DNA of 64,000 bases from Umezawaea tangerina (GTDB lineage: Bacteria; Actinomycetota; Actinomycetes; Mycobacteriales; Pseudonocardiaceae). Positions 53,986 through 61,797 of this stretch are shown piece by piece. Made by a program: the position numbers and the translations under genes. Position 1 is the stretch's first letter; the number at the start of each line of letters is the position of its first letter. The notes under the pieces were generated by a model. It was not told the DNA's origin. It saw only the letters and a program-made list of their open reading frames with translations, and made no database searches. Location: the NCBI RefSeq assembly GCF_003002815.1, contig NZ_PVTF01000004.1, positions 682,001-746,000 of the forward strand, read 5' to 3'.

Positions 53986-55865
53986 CTCCACTGTGGACTG
54001 TGGACGCCGGCGGCACCGGGACCGCGGTGACCGGTCCCGGCGGCCGTCGGCGGTACGGGTCGGTGAACCCGGCCTCGGGCGGTCACGAGGCGGCGGACGC
54101 GGTGCTGCGCACCGTGTTCGCCGACCTGGCCGCCGACCTGGACGGCCGGGTCGGCCGGGGTTGGATCGCGACGGCCACGGTGGACCCCCGTGATCCGGGG
54201 TCCGAACTGGAACGCCTGCGCCGGACCGCCGAACGGGCGGGCCTGCGCGGGCGGGTCGTCGTGTCCAACGACGCGCTGCCGTGGCTGGTGGCGCCGCCGC
54301 TGTCCGGTCGCGGTGTCGCGGTCGTGTGCGGCACCGGCTCGGGTTTCCTGGCCGGCGACGGGCGGTCGGCGCCGGTGCGGGTCGGCAGCTGCGAGTACCT
54401 GGGCAGCGACGAGGGTAGCGCGTACGACCTCGGCCTGTCCGGGCTGCGCGCGGCCGTGCGCGCGCTGGACGGCCGGGGCCCGGACACGGTGCTGGCCAAG
54501 CACTTCGGCGTGACGACCGCGCGCGACCTGGCCCGGCTGGCCTTCCCCAAGGCCGCGGTGGCCGCGCTGGCGCCGACCGTGTGCCGGGCGTGGCTGGACG
54601 GCGACCCCGTGGCCACCCGGCTGGTCGCCGACGCGATCGGCGAGCTGGGCCTCGGCGTCCGGGCCGCCGCCGCGGCCGCCGGGCTCGAAGGCGGGTGGAC
54701 CGTCGCGGCGGGCGGCGGGGTGTTCCTCGGCTGCCCCGAGTTCCTCGCCGAGTTCGAACGCGAGGTGCTCGGCGACGTGGTCGTGGTGGACGACCCCAAC
54801 ACCACGATCGAGGCCGCGCTGGAAGCGGGCGTGCCCGCGTGGGCGCTGGACGACTGCGCGTGGACGCTCACCCTCGCCGCCCCTCCCCGCCCGGCGCCGA
54901 GACCGGCCGCGGCCACCGGTCCCATCGCGCTCGGCCTGTGCCTCGCGGCGTGGGGCGGCGACGGTCTGCCCGCGGCGCTGGACGCCGCCCGCGAGATCGG
55001 CGTGGACGCCGTGGACCTGCCGACCGACACCACGACGGGACTGGTCGACGCCGACCGCTGGGCAGCCGACGCCGCCTACCGGTCCGAGCTGCGCGAGACC
55101 CTGGCCGACCTGGCCGTGACGTGCGTCAGCAACAGCCGCGACACGCAGCTGCTGCTCGGCCCGCACGGTCCGCACACCGACCCGGTGCTCGCCGGGTCCG
55201 CCGACGAGAAGCGCGCGCACGCCCTGCGGCACGCGGAGCACGCCATCCGGATCGCCGCCGACCTCGGCGCACCCCAGGTGCGGCTGATGTTCGGCGTCCC
55301 GGACCTGTCGCGCTGGCTGTCCTGGTGGCACAGCGACGTCTCGTGGGCCGACAACGTCGAGGCGTGGCTGGAAGCCGCCACGCCCGTGCTGAAGCTCGCC
55401 GCCGAGCACGGCGTGCGGCTGCTCGTCGAGCCGCACCCCAAGCAGGTCGCCTACGACCCGGACAGCACCCGGCGGCTGCTGGACGCGGCGGACGTGCGGC
55501 TGTGCCTGGACGTCGCGAACCTCGCGGCCGTCGGCTACGACCCGGTGTCGGTGGTGCGCGGCTGGGGCAACCGGCTCGGCGCCGCGCACGCCAAGGACCT
55601 CCAGCGCTGGACCGGCACCGACCAGCCGCCCGGCGCGGGCTGGTCCCGCTACGGACCCGGCCCCGCGATCCGCTTCCGCGCACTGGGCTCCGGCGACCTG
55701 CCGTGGCCCGCGGTGGTGGCGGCGCTGCTGGACGAGGGCTTCCGCGGCGTGCTCTACGTCGAGCACGAGGACGCCCTGCTGCCCAGGGAGCAGAGCGCGG
55801 CGAACTCCGCGCGGCTGCTGCGCTCCCTGCTCCCCGACCGCGAACCGCAAGGGAGGACGTGGTGA
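53982..55865 (+). CDS. Fused BadF-type cyclitol kinase and TIM-barrel sugar isomerase/epimerase
   Basis: 627 residues from the GTG at 53982, overlapping the cyclase by GTGA. Residues 1-~300 form an ASKHA kinase of the BadF/N-acetylglucosamine kinase type: LWTVDAGGTGTAVTGPGG, VVSNDALPWLV, VVCGTGSGFLAGDG (Gly117 region), GSDEGSAYDLGLSGLRAAVRA and VAAGGGVFLGCPEF. An Ala/Pro linker (PPRPAPRPAAATGP) leads to a xylose-isomerase-like TIM barrel (~317-620): EIGVDAVDLPTDTT, LGAPQVRLMFGVPDL, LLVEPHPKQVAYDP, LCLDVANLAAVG, AAHAKDLQRW and VLYVEHEDAL. The fusion suggests sequential phosphorylation and epimerisation of the cyclase product. Confidence 0.85.
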   Translation: MTPLWTVDAGGTGTAVTGPGGRRRYGSVNPASGGHEAADAVLRTVFADLAADLDGRVGRGWIATATVDPRDPGSELERLRRTAERAGLRGRVVVSNDALPWLVAPPLSGRGVAVVCGTGSGFLAGDGRSAPVRVGSCEYLGSDEGSAYDLGLSGLRAAVRALDGRGPDTVLAKHFGVTTARDLARLAFPKAAVAALAPTVCRAWLDGDPVATRLVADAIGELGLGVRAAAAAAGLEGGWTVAAGGGVFLGCPEFLAEFEREVLGDVVVVDDPNTTIEAALEAGVPAWALDDCAWTLTLAAPPRPAPRPAAATGPIALGLCLAAWGGDGLPAALDAAREIGVDAVDLPTDTTTGLVDADRWAADAAYRSELRETLADLAVTCVSNSRDTQLLLGPHGPHTDPVLAGSADEKRAHALRHAEHAIRIAADLGAPQVRLMFGVPDLSRWLSWWHSDVSWADNVEAWLEAATPVLKLAAEHGVRLLVEPHPKQVAYDPDSTRRLLDAADVRLCLDVANLAAVGYDPVSVVRGWGNRLGAAHAKDLQRWTGTDQPPGAGWSRYGPGPAIRFRALGSGDLPWPAVVAALLDEGFRGVLYVEHEDALLPREQSAANSARLLRSLLPDREPQGRTW

Positions 55866-56938
55866 TGCACGAGGTCAGGGCGGCACTGTTGGCCGGTGGG
55901 CTCGGCGAGCGGATGGGGACGCTCACCGCGAACACCTGCAAACCCCTCGTCCCCTACGCGGCCTCGTGCAGGCTGGTCGACTTCAGCGTCGACAACGCGC
56001 TGCGCTCCGGCATCCCGGAGCTGGTGCTGATGTCGCTGCACCGCGAGCGCGACCTCATCGACCACCTGCTGCGCAGCTGGGACGACAGCCCGCTGAAAGT
56101 CCACTTCGGACCGCACGACGACCTAGTGCGCGACCCGTCGTTCACCGGCCCCCTGCCGGAACGAGCCCCGGAGCTGGGCACCGCCGACGCGCTGACCGCC
56201 AACGCCGAGTACCTGTTCGCGCCGGGCGCGCGGGACGTGCTCGTGCAGCACGCGGACCACGTCTACACCTACGACTACGGTGACATGCTGCACGCCCACC
56301 GCGAGAGCGGCGCCGACGTGACGATCGGCGTGCAGGCCATCGAACGCCGGTACGTGAAGCTGTTCGGCATGGTCGAGGTCAACGACGACCTGACCGTGCG
56401 CCGCCTGGTGGAGAAGCCGCAGGAGCCCACGTCCGACCTGATCTTCACCGCGTTCTGCCTGTTCCGCGTCGACACCCTCGTCAAGGTGCTCGACGAGCTG
56501 GCCGCGCTCGGCGAGGACGGCTGGCAGCACGACATCAGCCGCGACGTCCTGCCCGCTATGATCGCCACCGGCCGCAAGGTGCTCGCCCACCCGGTCACCG
56601 GGTACTGGGCCGACATCGGCACCGTCGAGCGCTACCACTCCGGCCAGCTGGGCCTGATCGACCACCCCGAGGCGCTGAAGGCCCCGCTCACCCTCGGCGG
56701 TCCGGCACCGCGGCGCGTCGGCGGCAACCTCGTGGCGGGCGACCTGCCCGTCGGCGCGGACGTCCGCTCCAGCGTCCTGTTCCCCGGCTGCGCGGTCGAA
56801 CCGGGCGCACTGGTGCGCCGGTCCGTCCTGCTGCCGGGCGCCACGATCGCCTCGGGCATCGAGGTGGTCGACACCGTCGTCGGCGCCGGCGAACACCTGA
56901 CGACCTCCCGCGTCGGAATCGCCGACCTGGAGCCCTGA
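55865..56938 (+). CDS. GlgC-like sugar-1-phosphate nucleotidyltransferase (ValB/VldB-like role)
   Basis: 357 residues. LLAGGLGERMGTLTANTCKPLVPYAASCRLVDFSVDNALRSGIPEL is the GlgC-type nucleotide-binding start. GTADALTANAEYLF, VLVQHADHVYTYDYGDML and GYWADIGTVERYHSGQLGL follow, and a C-terminal left-handed beta-helix begins near DVRSSVLFPGCAVEPGA. In validamycin biosynthesis a GlgC-like enzyme makes GDP-valienol, the donor for the GT20-like transferase, and both are present here. A GTG one codon upstream (55862) overlaps the previous stop by four bases; the ATG at 55865 overlaps it by one. It is the last gene of the right operon. Confidence 0.88.
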   Translation: MHEVRAALLAGGLGERMGTLTANTCKPLVPYAASCRLVDFSVDNALRSGIPELVLMSLHRERDLIDHLLRSWDDSPLKVHFGPHDDLVRDPSFTGPLPERAPELGTADALTANAEYLFAPGARDVLVQHADHVYTYDYGDMLHAHRESGADVTIGVQAIERRYVKLFGMVEVNDDLTVRRLVEKPQEPTSDLIFTAFCLFRVDTLVKVLDELAALGEDGWQHDISRDVLPAMIATGRKVLAHPVTGYWADIGTVERYHSGQLGLIDHPEALKAPLTLGGPAPRRVGGNLVAGDLPVGADVRSSVLFPGCAVEPGALVRRSVLLPGATIASGIEVVDTVVGAGEHLTTSRVGIADLEP

Positions 56939-56946
56939 GGCGGGAT

Positions 56947-57007
56947 TCCCGGATCCGCGTCCGCAGGAACCACCTCAGGCGCGACTCCCATCGGACGAGA
57001 TCCGGGA
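56947..57007. terminator. Long bidirectional stem between the cluster and the HxlR gene
   Basis: TCCCGGATC (56947-56955) pairs with GATCCGGGA (56999-57007). Internally CGTCCG (56958-56963) pairs with CGGACG (56992-56997), giving a two-part stem over a 28-base loop. It lies between convergent stops and closes the cyclitol cluster. Confidence 0.6.
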
Positions 57008-57015
57008 CACACGCC

Positions 57016-57453
57016 CTAGCGGACCTCGAGGCCGTGGTCGGTGCTGGTGATCGGCTTGCCGGTCTTCCCGTCCACGACGACCGGGTGCACCGTCCGCCCC
57101 GTGGCGCGGTCGACCAGCCGCGCCGCGGGCCGCTCGGGTCCGAAGTGGCGTTGTCCCCAGGCCGCGAGCGCGCCCAGCACCGGCAGGAAGTCGTGCCCCC
57201 GCTCGGTGAGCACGTACTCGTGGCGCACCGGCGCGGTCGTGTACGCGCGCTGCTCCAGCAGCCCCGACTCCACCAGGCTCTTGAGCCGACGGCTGAGCGA
57301 CCCCGGTGAGATCCCCAGGTGCTCCTGGAGGTCGGCGAACCGGGTCATGCCCGCGGACACGTCCCGCAGCACCAGCACGCTCCACCACTCGCCCACGTGC
57401 TCCAGCCCGCGGGCGATCGGGCAGGCCGCCTCCGCGAAGCTCACGTGCTGCAC
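57016..57453 (-). CDS. HxlR-family transcriptional regulator
   Basis: About 145 residues from the GTG at 57453 (a GTG one codon earlier is equivalent; GGAGG upstream). The winged helix HxlR signature is complete: CPIARGLEHVGEWWSVLVLRDVSAGMTRFADLQEHLGISPGSLSRRLKSLVESGLLE, then YVLTERGHDFLPVLGALAAWGQRHF. The N-terminal cysteine (CPIAR) is the usual redox- or electrophile-sensing residue of the family. It is divergent from a thioesterase gene, with a palindrome in the gap. Confidence 0.92.
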   Translation of the reverse strand: MQHVSFAEAACPIARGLEHVGEWWSVLVLRDVSAGMTRFADLQEHLGISPGSLSRRLKSLVESGLLEQRAYTTAPVRHEYVLTERGHDFLPVLGALAAWGQRHFGPERPAARLVDRATGRTVHPVVVDGKTGKPITSTDHGLEVR

Positions 57454-57481
57454 CACAGGTCCTCCAGAGGTCTTCACCAAG

Positions 57482-57508
57482 CCGTAGCTACCATGATAGT
57501 AGTTACGG
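57482..57508. promoter_or_regulatory. Candidate HxlR operator
   Basis: A 27-base imperfect palindrome (CCGTA-n-CTAC...GTAG-n-TACGG) lies between the divergent HxlR and thioesterase starts. The CTAC/GTAG arms and TA-rich centre are typical of HxlR sites. It probably controls both genes. Confidence 0.5.
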
Positions 57509-57537
57509 TGCCGCCCCCGGAACCGCAGGAGCACACC

Positions 57538-57996
57538 GTGACCACGACAGACGACCGCGCCGCCCTGTCCGGCTTGGAGGTGCTGCGCCGGTTCCAGGAC
57601 GCGCAGGACACCGACACGCCCAACATCGGCAGGCTGATGGGGATGACCTTCACCGAGCTCGAGGAGGGTCGTGTCGTGATGTCCCTGCGCACCCGCCCCG
57701 ACTTCGTGAACCCGATCGGCACCGTCCACGGCGGCGTCGCGGCGACCCTGCTCGACTCCGTCATGGGCTGCGCCGTCCACTCCGCGCTCGCCCCCGGCGT
57801 CGGCTACACGACCCTGGAGCTGAGCGTGAACTACATCCGCGCCACCAGCACCGACGACCGCCTGCTGACCGGCGAGGGCAAGGTCGTCCACATCGGCCGC
57901 AGCCTGGCCACCGCCGAGGGCAGGATCGTGGACGAGAAGGGCAGGCTCATCGCCCACGGCACCACGACCTGCATGGTCTTCCCGGCACCGCGCTAG
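57538..57996 (+). CDS. PaaI-family hotdog thioesterase
   Basis: 152 residues from the GTG at 57538, with AGGAG upstream. The hotdog core is IGRLMGMTFTELEEGRVVMSL, NPIGTVHGGVAATLLDSVMGCAVHS with the catalytic HGG and Asp, then TTLELSVNYIRATS. This group includes 1,4-dihydroxy-2-naphthoyl-CoA and aromatic acyl-CoA thioesterases. It is divergent from HxlR and probably induced with it by an electrophile or aromatic compound. Confidence 0.9.
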   Translation: MTTTDDRAALSGLEVLRRFQDAQDTDTPNIGRLMGMTFTELEEGRVVMSLRTRPDFVNPIGTVHGGVAATLLDSVMGCAVHSALAPGVGYTTLELSVNYIRATSTDDRLLTGEGKVVHIGRSLATAEGRIVDEKGRLIAHGTTTCMVFPAPR

Positions 57997-58052
57997 GTGC
58001 GCTGACCGCGAACCGCCACCAGGGAGTTCCGTCATCCAGGCGGTCCGCCGCG

Positions 58053-59213
58053 CTAGGTGCGTTCGGCGTGGCAGAGGATCGCGACCGGACCGCTGCCGAT
58101 CCTGGTCAGCACCACGGTCATCTCCGCCGTGCCGGACAGCTTCAGCCTGCGCCGCAGCGTGTTCGGGTCGACGTCGAGACCCCGGACCAGGATCTCCAGC
58201 CGTCCGACGTCGTGCTTGCGCAGCACCGACCTCAGCGACTTCTCGGTGTAGTGCCCGTGCTCGACCACCCGGAACGCCCGCACACCGGGCGGCGGCACGT
58301 CCCCGGTCAGGTAGGCGATCCGCTCGTCCAGCTGCCCCAGGCCGTGCCGGGCCGCGTAGTGGCGCACCAGCCCGGCCCGCACCACGGCGCCGTCGGGGTC
58401 CACGACCCACTTGCCGGGTGCCGTGACCGGGCAGTCGTCGGGCTCGGCGTCGGTGATCGTCCACTCCGGACTCCCCGACCGCAGCACCGTGGCCCGCCGC
58501 GAGACACCGGGCGTGGCCAGCCCCCGCGTCCACAGGCAGGCCTCGCGCACGCCGCCGTCGAGCGAGACCAGCTCGACCTCGTCGGCCCAGGGGGCGACGG
58601 CGAAGTCGATGCCCGGCGCGCACTTCACCGCCAGGTCGACACCCGCGTACGTGTCGGCCAGCTCGTCCAGCGGCGGCAGGAAGTCCGAGGGCTTCCACGT
58701 CCGCCGACCGGCCGAGTCCCGACGGGCCGGGTCCGCGGTCACCGCGGAGGCCCGTGACACGCGGGTCAGGGCGTCCGCCCGCACGAGCGCCTGGTCGGGG
58801 CCGCAGTTGTGGCGGGCCATGGCCAACCGCACCGGGTCCAGGTCCGACCCGACGCACCGGTCGGCCACCCGTGCCAGCTCCACCAGGTCGGCACCGACCG
58901 AGCACGTCACGTCGTGCACCACCCGGCCCGCGAACCGCGCGGCCCGGTGCCGTCCGACCGGGGACGCCGTGGCCTGCTGCAAGGCGTCGTCGGTGAACAG
59001 CCAGCCCGCCGCCCCGTCCACCTTCGCCGCGGCGCGGCGCCGCAGCAGCACCGTCTCCAGCACGGCGGCGGACCGCTCGCCCGCGATCCGCCGCGCGGCC
59101 GTCACGTCGGCCAGCCGGTCGGTCAGCGGCAGCTCCGCCACCTCGGCCAACGCGGCGCGCCCGGCGTCGGAACGCAGGTGCGCCACGTCGTCGAGCGTGA
59201 ACCCGTACCCCAC
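58053..59213 (-). CDS. Class I SAM methyltransferase with THUMP-like C-terminal domain (Rv3037c position)
   Basis: 386 residues from the GTG at 59213, which abuts the previous TAG. Middle Rossmann domain: VHDVTCSVGADLVELARVADRCVGSDLDPVRLAMARHN, QALVRADALTR and TADPARRDSAGRR. A C-terminal ~80-residue THUMP-like domain includes FRVVEHGHYTEKSLRSVLRKHDVGRLEILVRG and RLKLSGTAEMTVVLTRIG. Proteins of this family occur across actinobacteria; the mycobacterial counterpart is sometimes listed with methylglucose polysaccharide genes. The substrate is unknown (RNA or saccharide). Confidence 0.85.
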   Translation of the reverse strand: MGYGFTLDDVAHLRSDAGRAALAEVAELPLTDRLADVTAARRIAGERSAAVLETVLLRRRAAAKVDGAAGWLFTDDALQQATASPVGRHRAARFAGRVVHDVTCSVGADLVELARVADRCVGSDLDPVRLAMARHNCGPDQALVRADALTRVSRASAVTADPARRDSAGRRTWKPSDFLPPLDELADTYAGVDLAVKCAPGIDFAVAPWADEVELVSLDGGVREACLWTRGLATPGVSRRATVLRSGSPEWTITDAEPDDCPVTAPGKWVVDPDGAVVRAGLVRHYAARHGLGQLDERIAYLTGDVPPPGVRAFRVVEHGHYTEKSLRSVLRKHDVGRLEILVRGLDVDPNTLRRRLKLSGTAEMTVVLTRIGSGPVAILCHAERT

Positions 59214-60167
59214 CTAGAGCGGCTTGCGACCGGTGATCGACACGTTGTAGAAGACCTCGCGCGGCAGCACCTTGGCGAGGACCTTCTCGTCCACCCAGGA
59301 CAGCCGCTGCCAGGTGCGGTAGGCGAACATCGCCCAGCCGAACCCGAGCTTGCCCTTCGGCACGGCGGCCTCGAACGTGCGGACCGGCCAGCCGAACAGC
59401 GCGGCGGACAGCTCCTCGGTCACGGCCTTGACCTCGCGCGCTCCCGCGGCCCGCGCGGTGCGCTCCAGGTCGGCGGGGTCGAACGTGTGCAGGTCCACGA
59501 CGGCTTCGAGCGCGGCCGCGCGGGAGGACTCGTCGAGCTCCTCCTGCGGGCGCCGCCACTCGACGAGCGCGGGGGCCTTGGTGACGTTCGTGGTCAGCCA
59601 CCAGGTGAGCTGGCCGAGCTTGCGGGCGTAGAAGTTGCCGATGTTCGTCGGGTCGCCCGCGAACACGAAGCGGCCACCGGGCTTGAGCACCCGCTGGACC
59701 TCCTTCATCGCCGCGCCCACGTCGGGGATGTGGTGCAGCACGGCGTGCCCGATGACGAGGTCGAACGTGTTGTCGTCGTACGGGATGCGCTCCGCGTCGG
59801 CGACCCGGCCGTCCACCGGCAGGCCGAGGTTCTCGGCGTTGCGCAGGGCGACCTCGACCATGCCGGGCGACAGGTCGGTGACCGAGCCCTTCTCGATCAC
59901 GCCGCCCTGCATGAGGTTCAGCAGGAAGAACCCGGTGCCGCAGCCCAGCTCCAGCGCGTGCCCGTACGGGCCGACGCCGCCGGACACCGCGCGGAAGCGG
60001 TCCGTGGCGTAGGTGATGCAGCGCTCGTCGTAGGAGATGGACCACTTCTCGTCGTACGTGCCTGCTTCCCAGTCGTGGTAGAGCACGTTGGCGAGCTTGG
60101 GGTCCTTCCAGGCCGCCTCCATCTGCTCCGTCGTCGCGTGCGGGTTGGGCGCGGGGTCACTTGCCAC
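59214..60167 (-). CDS. Class I SAM-dependent methyltransferase (Rv3038c position)
   Basis: 317 residues. Methyltransferase 11-type core: GHALELGCGTGFFLLNLMQGG, VTDLSPGMVEVALRNAENLG, GRVADAERIPYDDNTFDLVIGHAVLHHIPDVGAAMKEVQRVLKPGG. The N-terminal ATTEQMEAAWKDPKLANVLYHDWEAGTYDEKWSISYD and C-terminal VDEKVLAKVLPREVFYNVSITG are conserved in actinobacterial homologues. Its start overlaps the enoyl-CoA hydratase stop by 11 bases, so the two are one transcript. The substrate is unknown. Confidence 0.87.
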   Translation of the reverse strand: MASDPAPNPHATTEQMEAAWKDPKLANVLYHDWEAGTYDEKWSISYDERCITYATDRFRAVSGGVGPYGHALELGCGTGFFLLNLMQGGVIEKGSVTDLSPGMVEVALRNAENLGLPVDGRVADAERIPYDDNTFDLVIGHAVLHHIPDVGAAMKEVQRVLKPGGRFVFAGDPTNIGNFYARKLGQLTWWLTTNVTKAPALVEWRRPQEELDESSRAAALEAVVDLHTFDPADLERTARAAGAREVKAVTEELSAALFGWPVRTFEAAVPKGKLGFGWAMFAYRTWQRLSWVDEKVLAKVLPREVFYNVSITGRKPL

Positions 60168-60936
60168 TGAACTTGGCCTTTCCTGGACCGTTCTCGATGA
60201 ACGACTGCATGCCGATCGCGCGGTCCTCGGTGGCGAACAGCGCGGCGAACAGGTCGCTCTCCAACTTGAGGCCGCTCACCAGGTCGCCGTCGAGGCCCTC
60301 GTCGATGGCGCGCTTGGCCGCCGCGTAGGCGACGACGGGACCGTTGACGAACTGCCCCGCCCAGCGCTGGGCGGCGGAGTAGACGTCGTCGGGGGCGACG
60401 ACCTCGTCGACCATCCCGATGGCGAGCGCCTCCTGGGCCGTGACGAACCGGCCGGTGTAGACGAGGTCCTTGGCCTTGGCCGGGCCGACCAGCCGGGCGA
60501 GGCGCTGCGTGCCTCCGCCGCCGGGGATGACGCCGAGCAGGATCTCCGGCTGGCCGAGCTTCGCGTTGTCGCCGACGATCCGGCGGTCGCAGCCCAGCGC
60601 CAGCTCGAAGCCGCCGCCCAGCGCGTAGCCGGTGATGGCCGCGACGGTCGGCTTCGGGATGTCCGCGACCGAGCCCAGCGCCTGCGACAGCGGCCAGGCG
60701 TGCTCCAGCATCTCGGCGTGCGAGGTCCTGGCGAACTCCTTGACGTCGGCGCCCGCGGCGAACACCTTCTGCCCGCCGTAGACGATCACGGAGTGCACGT
60801 CGGTCCTGGTGGCGGCCTCCTCGGCCGCGGCCTTGATCTCGGCCTGCACCTGCTTGTCGATCGCGTTCATCGGCGGGCGGGCCAGCCGGATCGTGCCGAT
60901 ACCGCCGTCGACTTCCAGGGTGACGAACTCAGCCAC
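60157..60936 (-). CDS. Enoyl-CoA hydratase/isomerase (EchA17-like)
   Basis: 259 residues from the GTG at 60936, with AGGAGG upstream. Crotonase motifs: IRLARPPMNAIDKQV, VIVYGGQKVFAAGADVKEF (oxyanion hole Gly), AAITGYALGGGFELALGCDRRIV (second oxyanion Gly and catalytic region), LGQPEILLGVIPGGGGTQRLARLVG with the catalytic Glu, and GMVDEVV. It hydrates 2-enoyl-CoA in beta-oxidation. It heads an operon with two methyltransferase genes, the same order as in mycobacteria. Confidence 0.94.
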   Translation of the reverse strand: MAEFVTLEVDGGIGTIRLARPPMNAIDKQVQAEIKAAAEEAATRTDVHSVIVYGGQKVFAAGADVKEFARTSHAEMLEHAWPLSQALGSVADIPKPTVAAITGYALGGGFELALGCDRRIVGDNAKLGQPEILLGVIPGGGGTQRLARLVGPAKAKDLVYTGRFVTAQEALAIGMVDEVVAPDDVYSAAQRWAGQFVNGPVVAYAAAKRAIDEGLDGDLVSGLKLESDLFAALFATEDRAIGMQSFIENGPGKAKFSGK

Positions 60937-60978
60937 AGGTCCTCCTCGACCAGGTCTTCAGCACTGCCGTACGGCAGG

Positions 60979-61794
60979 TTACCGCCCGGTAGTCGTGGTG
61001 CTCGACTTGATGCCGAGGCCGCCGTTGACGGGGACGTCCTCGACGCCCTCGCGGTCCGGTCGCCACTGCGACAGCCTGGTGATGCCCGGCTCCAGCAGCT
61101 CGAACCCGTCGAACATCCGGCGGAACCGGTCGAGGTCGCGCCGCGCGGGCCGCACCATGTACCCCTGCTCGAACAGGTCGATCGCGTCGTTGCCCTCGTG
61201 GGCCGGGTCCACCGCCGGGTGGCTCAGCGCGAGCAGGCTGCCCACCGGGATCGCGTCCCGGTACACGGCCAGCGCGCCGTCGGGGTCCTCGTGGTCCTGG
61301 ATGAAGTGCAGCGACAGCAGGCCCAGCACGGCGACCGGCTGCCCGAAGTCGAGCAGGTCGCGCACCTCCCGGCGGTCCAGCACGTCGGCGGCGTCCAGCA
61401 GGTCGGCGTTGACCAGCGCCGTGTTCGGGGAGTCCGCGAGGATCAGCTCGCCGTGCGCGTGCACCACCGGGTCCGAGTCCACGTAGGCGACCCGGCACGT
61501 CGGGTCGATCGACTGGGCGATCTCGTGCACGTTGCCCACGCCGGGGATGCCGGACCCGAGGTCGAGGAACTGCCGCACGCCCGCGCGCACGCTCTCCCGC
61601 ACCACCCGGTGCATGAACGCCCTGTTCGCCAGCGCGACCTGCTTGACCTCGGGCATCGCCGCCACGACCTGCTTGGCCAGGTCCCGGTCGACCGCGAAGT
61701 TGTGGGCGCCGCCCAGCAGGTAGTCGTACACCCGCGCGTCGTTCGGGCGGGTCAGGTCGACGATCGGCGGCAGCTGGGCCTCGGGGTCGACCAC
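60979..61794 (-). CDS. SAM-dependent methyltransferase of the DUF574 type
   Basis: 271 residues. The pattern PNDARVYDYLLGGAHNFAVDRDLAKQV, NRAFMHRVVRESVRAGVRQFLDLGSGIPGVGNVHEIAQ and VAYVDSDPVVHAHGELIL is diagnostic for this large actinobacterial family. MVRPARRDLDRFRRMFDGFELLEPGI closes the domain. Members are abundant in actinomycetes and mostly uncharacterised. It starts three bases from the ABC ATPase stop and is likely co-transcribed with it. Confidence 0.88.
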   Translation of the reverse strand: MVDPEAQLPPIVDLTRPNDARVYDYLLGGAHNFAVDRDLAKQVVAAMPEVKQVALANRAFMHRVVRESVRAGVRQFLDLGSGIPGVGNVHEIAQSIDPTCRVAYVDSDPVVHAHGELILADSPNTALVNADLLDAADVLDRREVRDLLDFGQPVAVLGLLSLHFIQDHEDPDGALAVYRDAIPVGSLLALSHPAVDPAHEGNDAIDLFEQGYMVRPARRDLDRFRRMFDGFELLEPGITRLSQWRPDREGVEDVPVNGGLGIKSSTTTTGR

Positions 61795-61797
61795 CGG

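Noticed and set aside
55865-56938. Glycogen-pathway GlgC
   Set aside because: The fold matches GlgC, but the gene is in the cyclitol operon and no glgA/glgB is present. A role like ValB is preferred.
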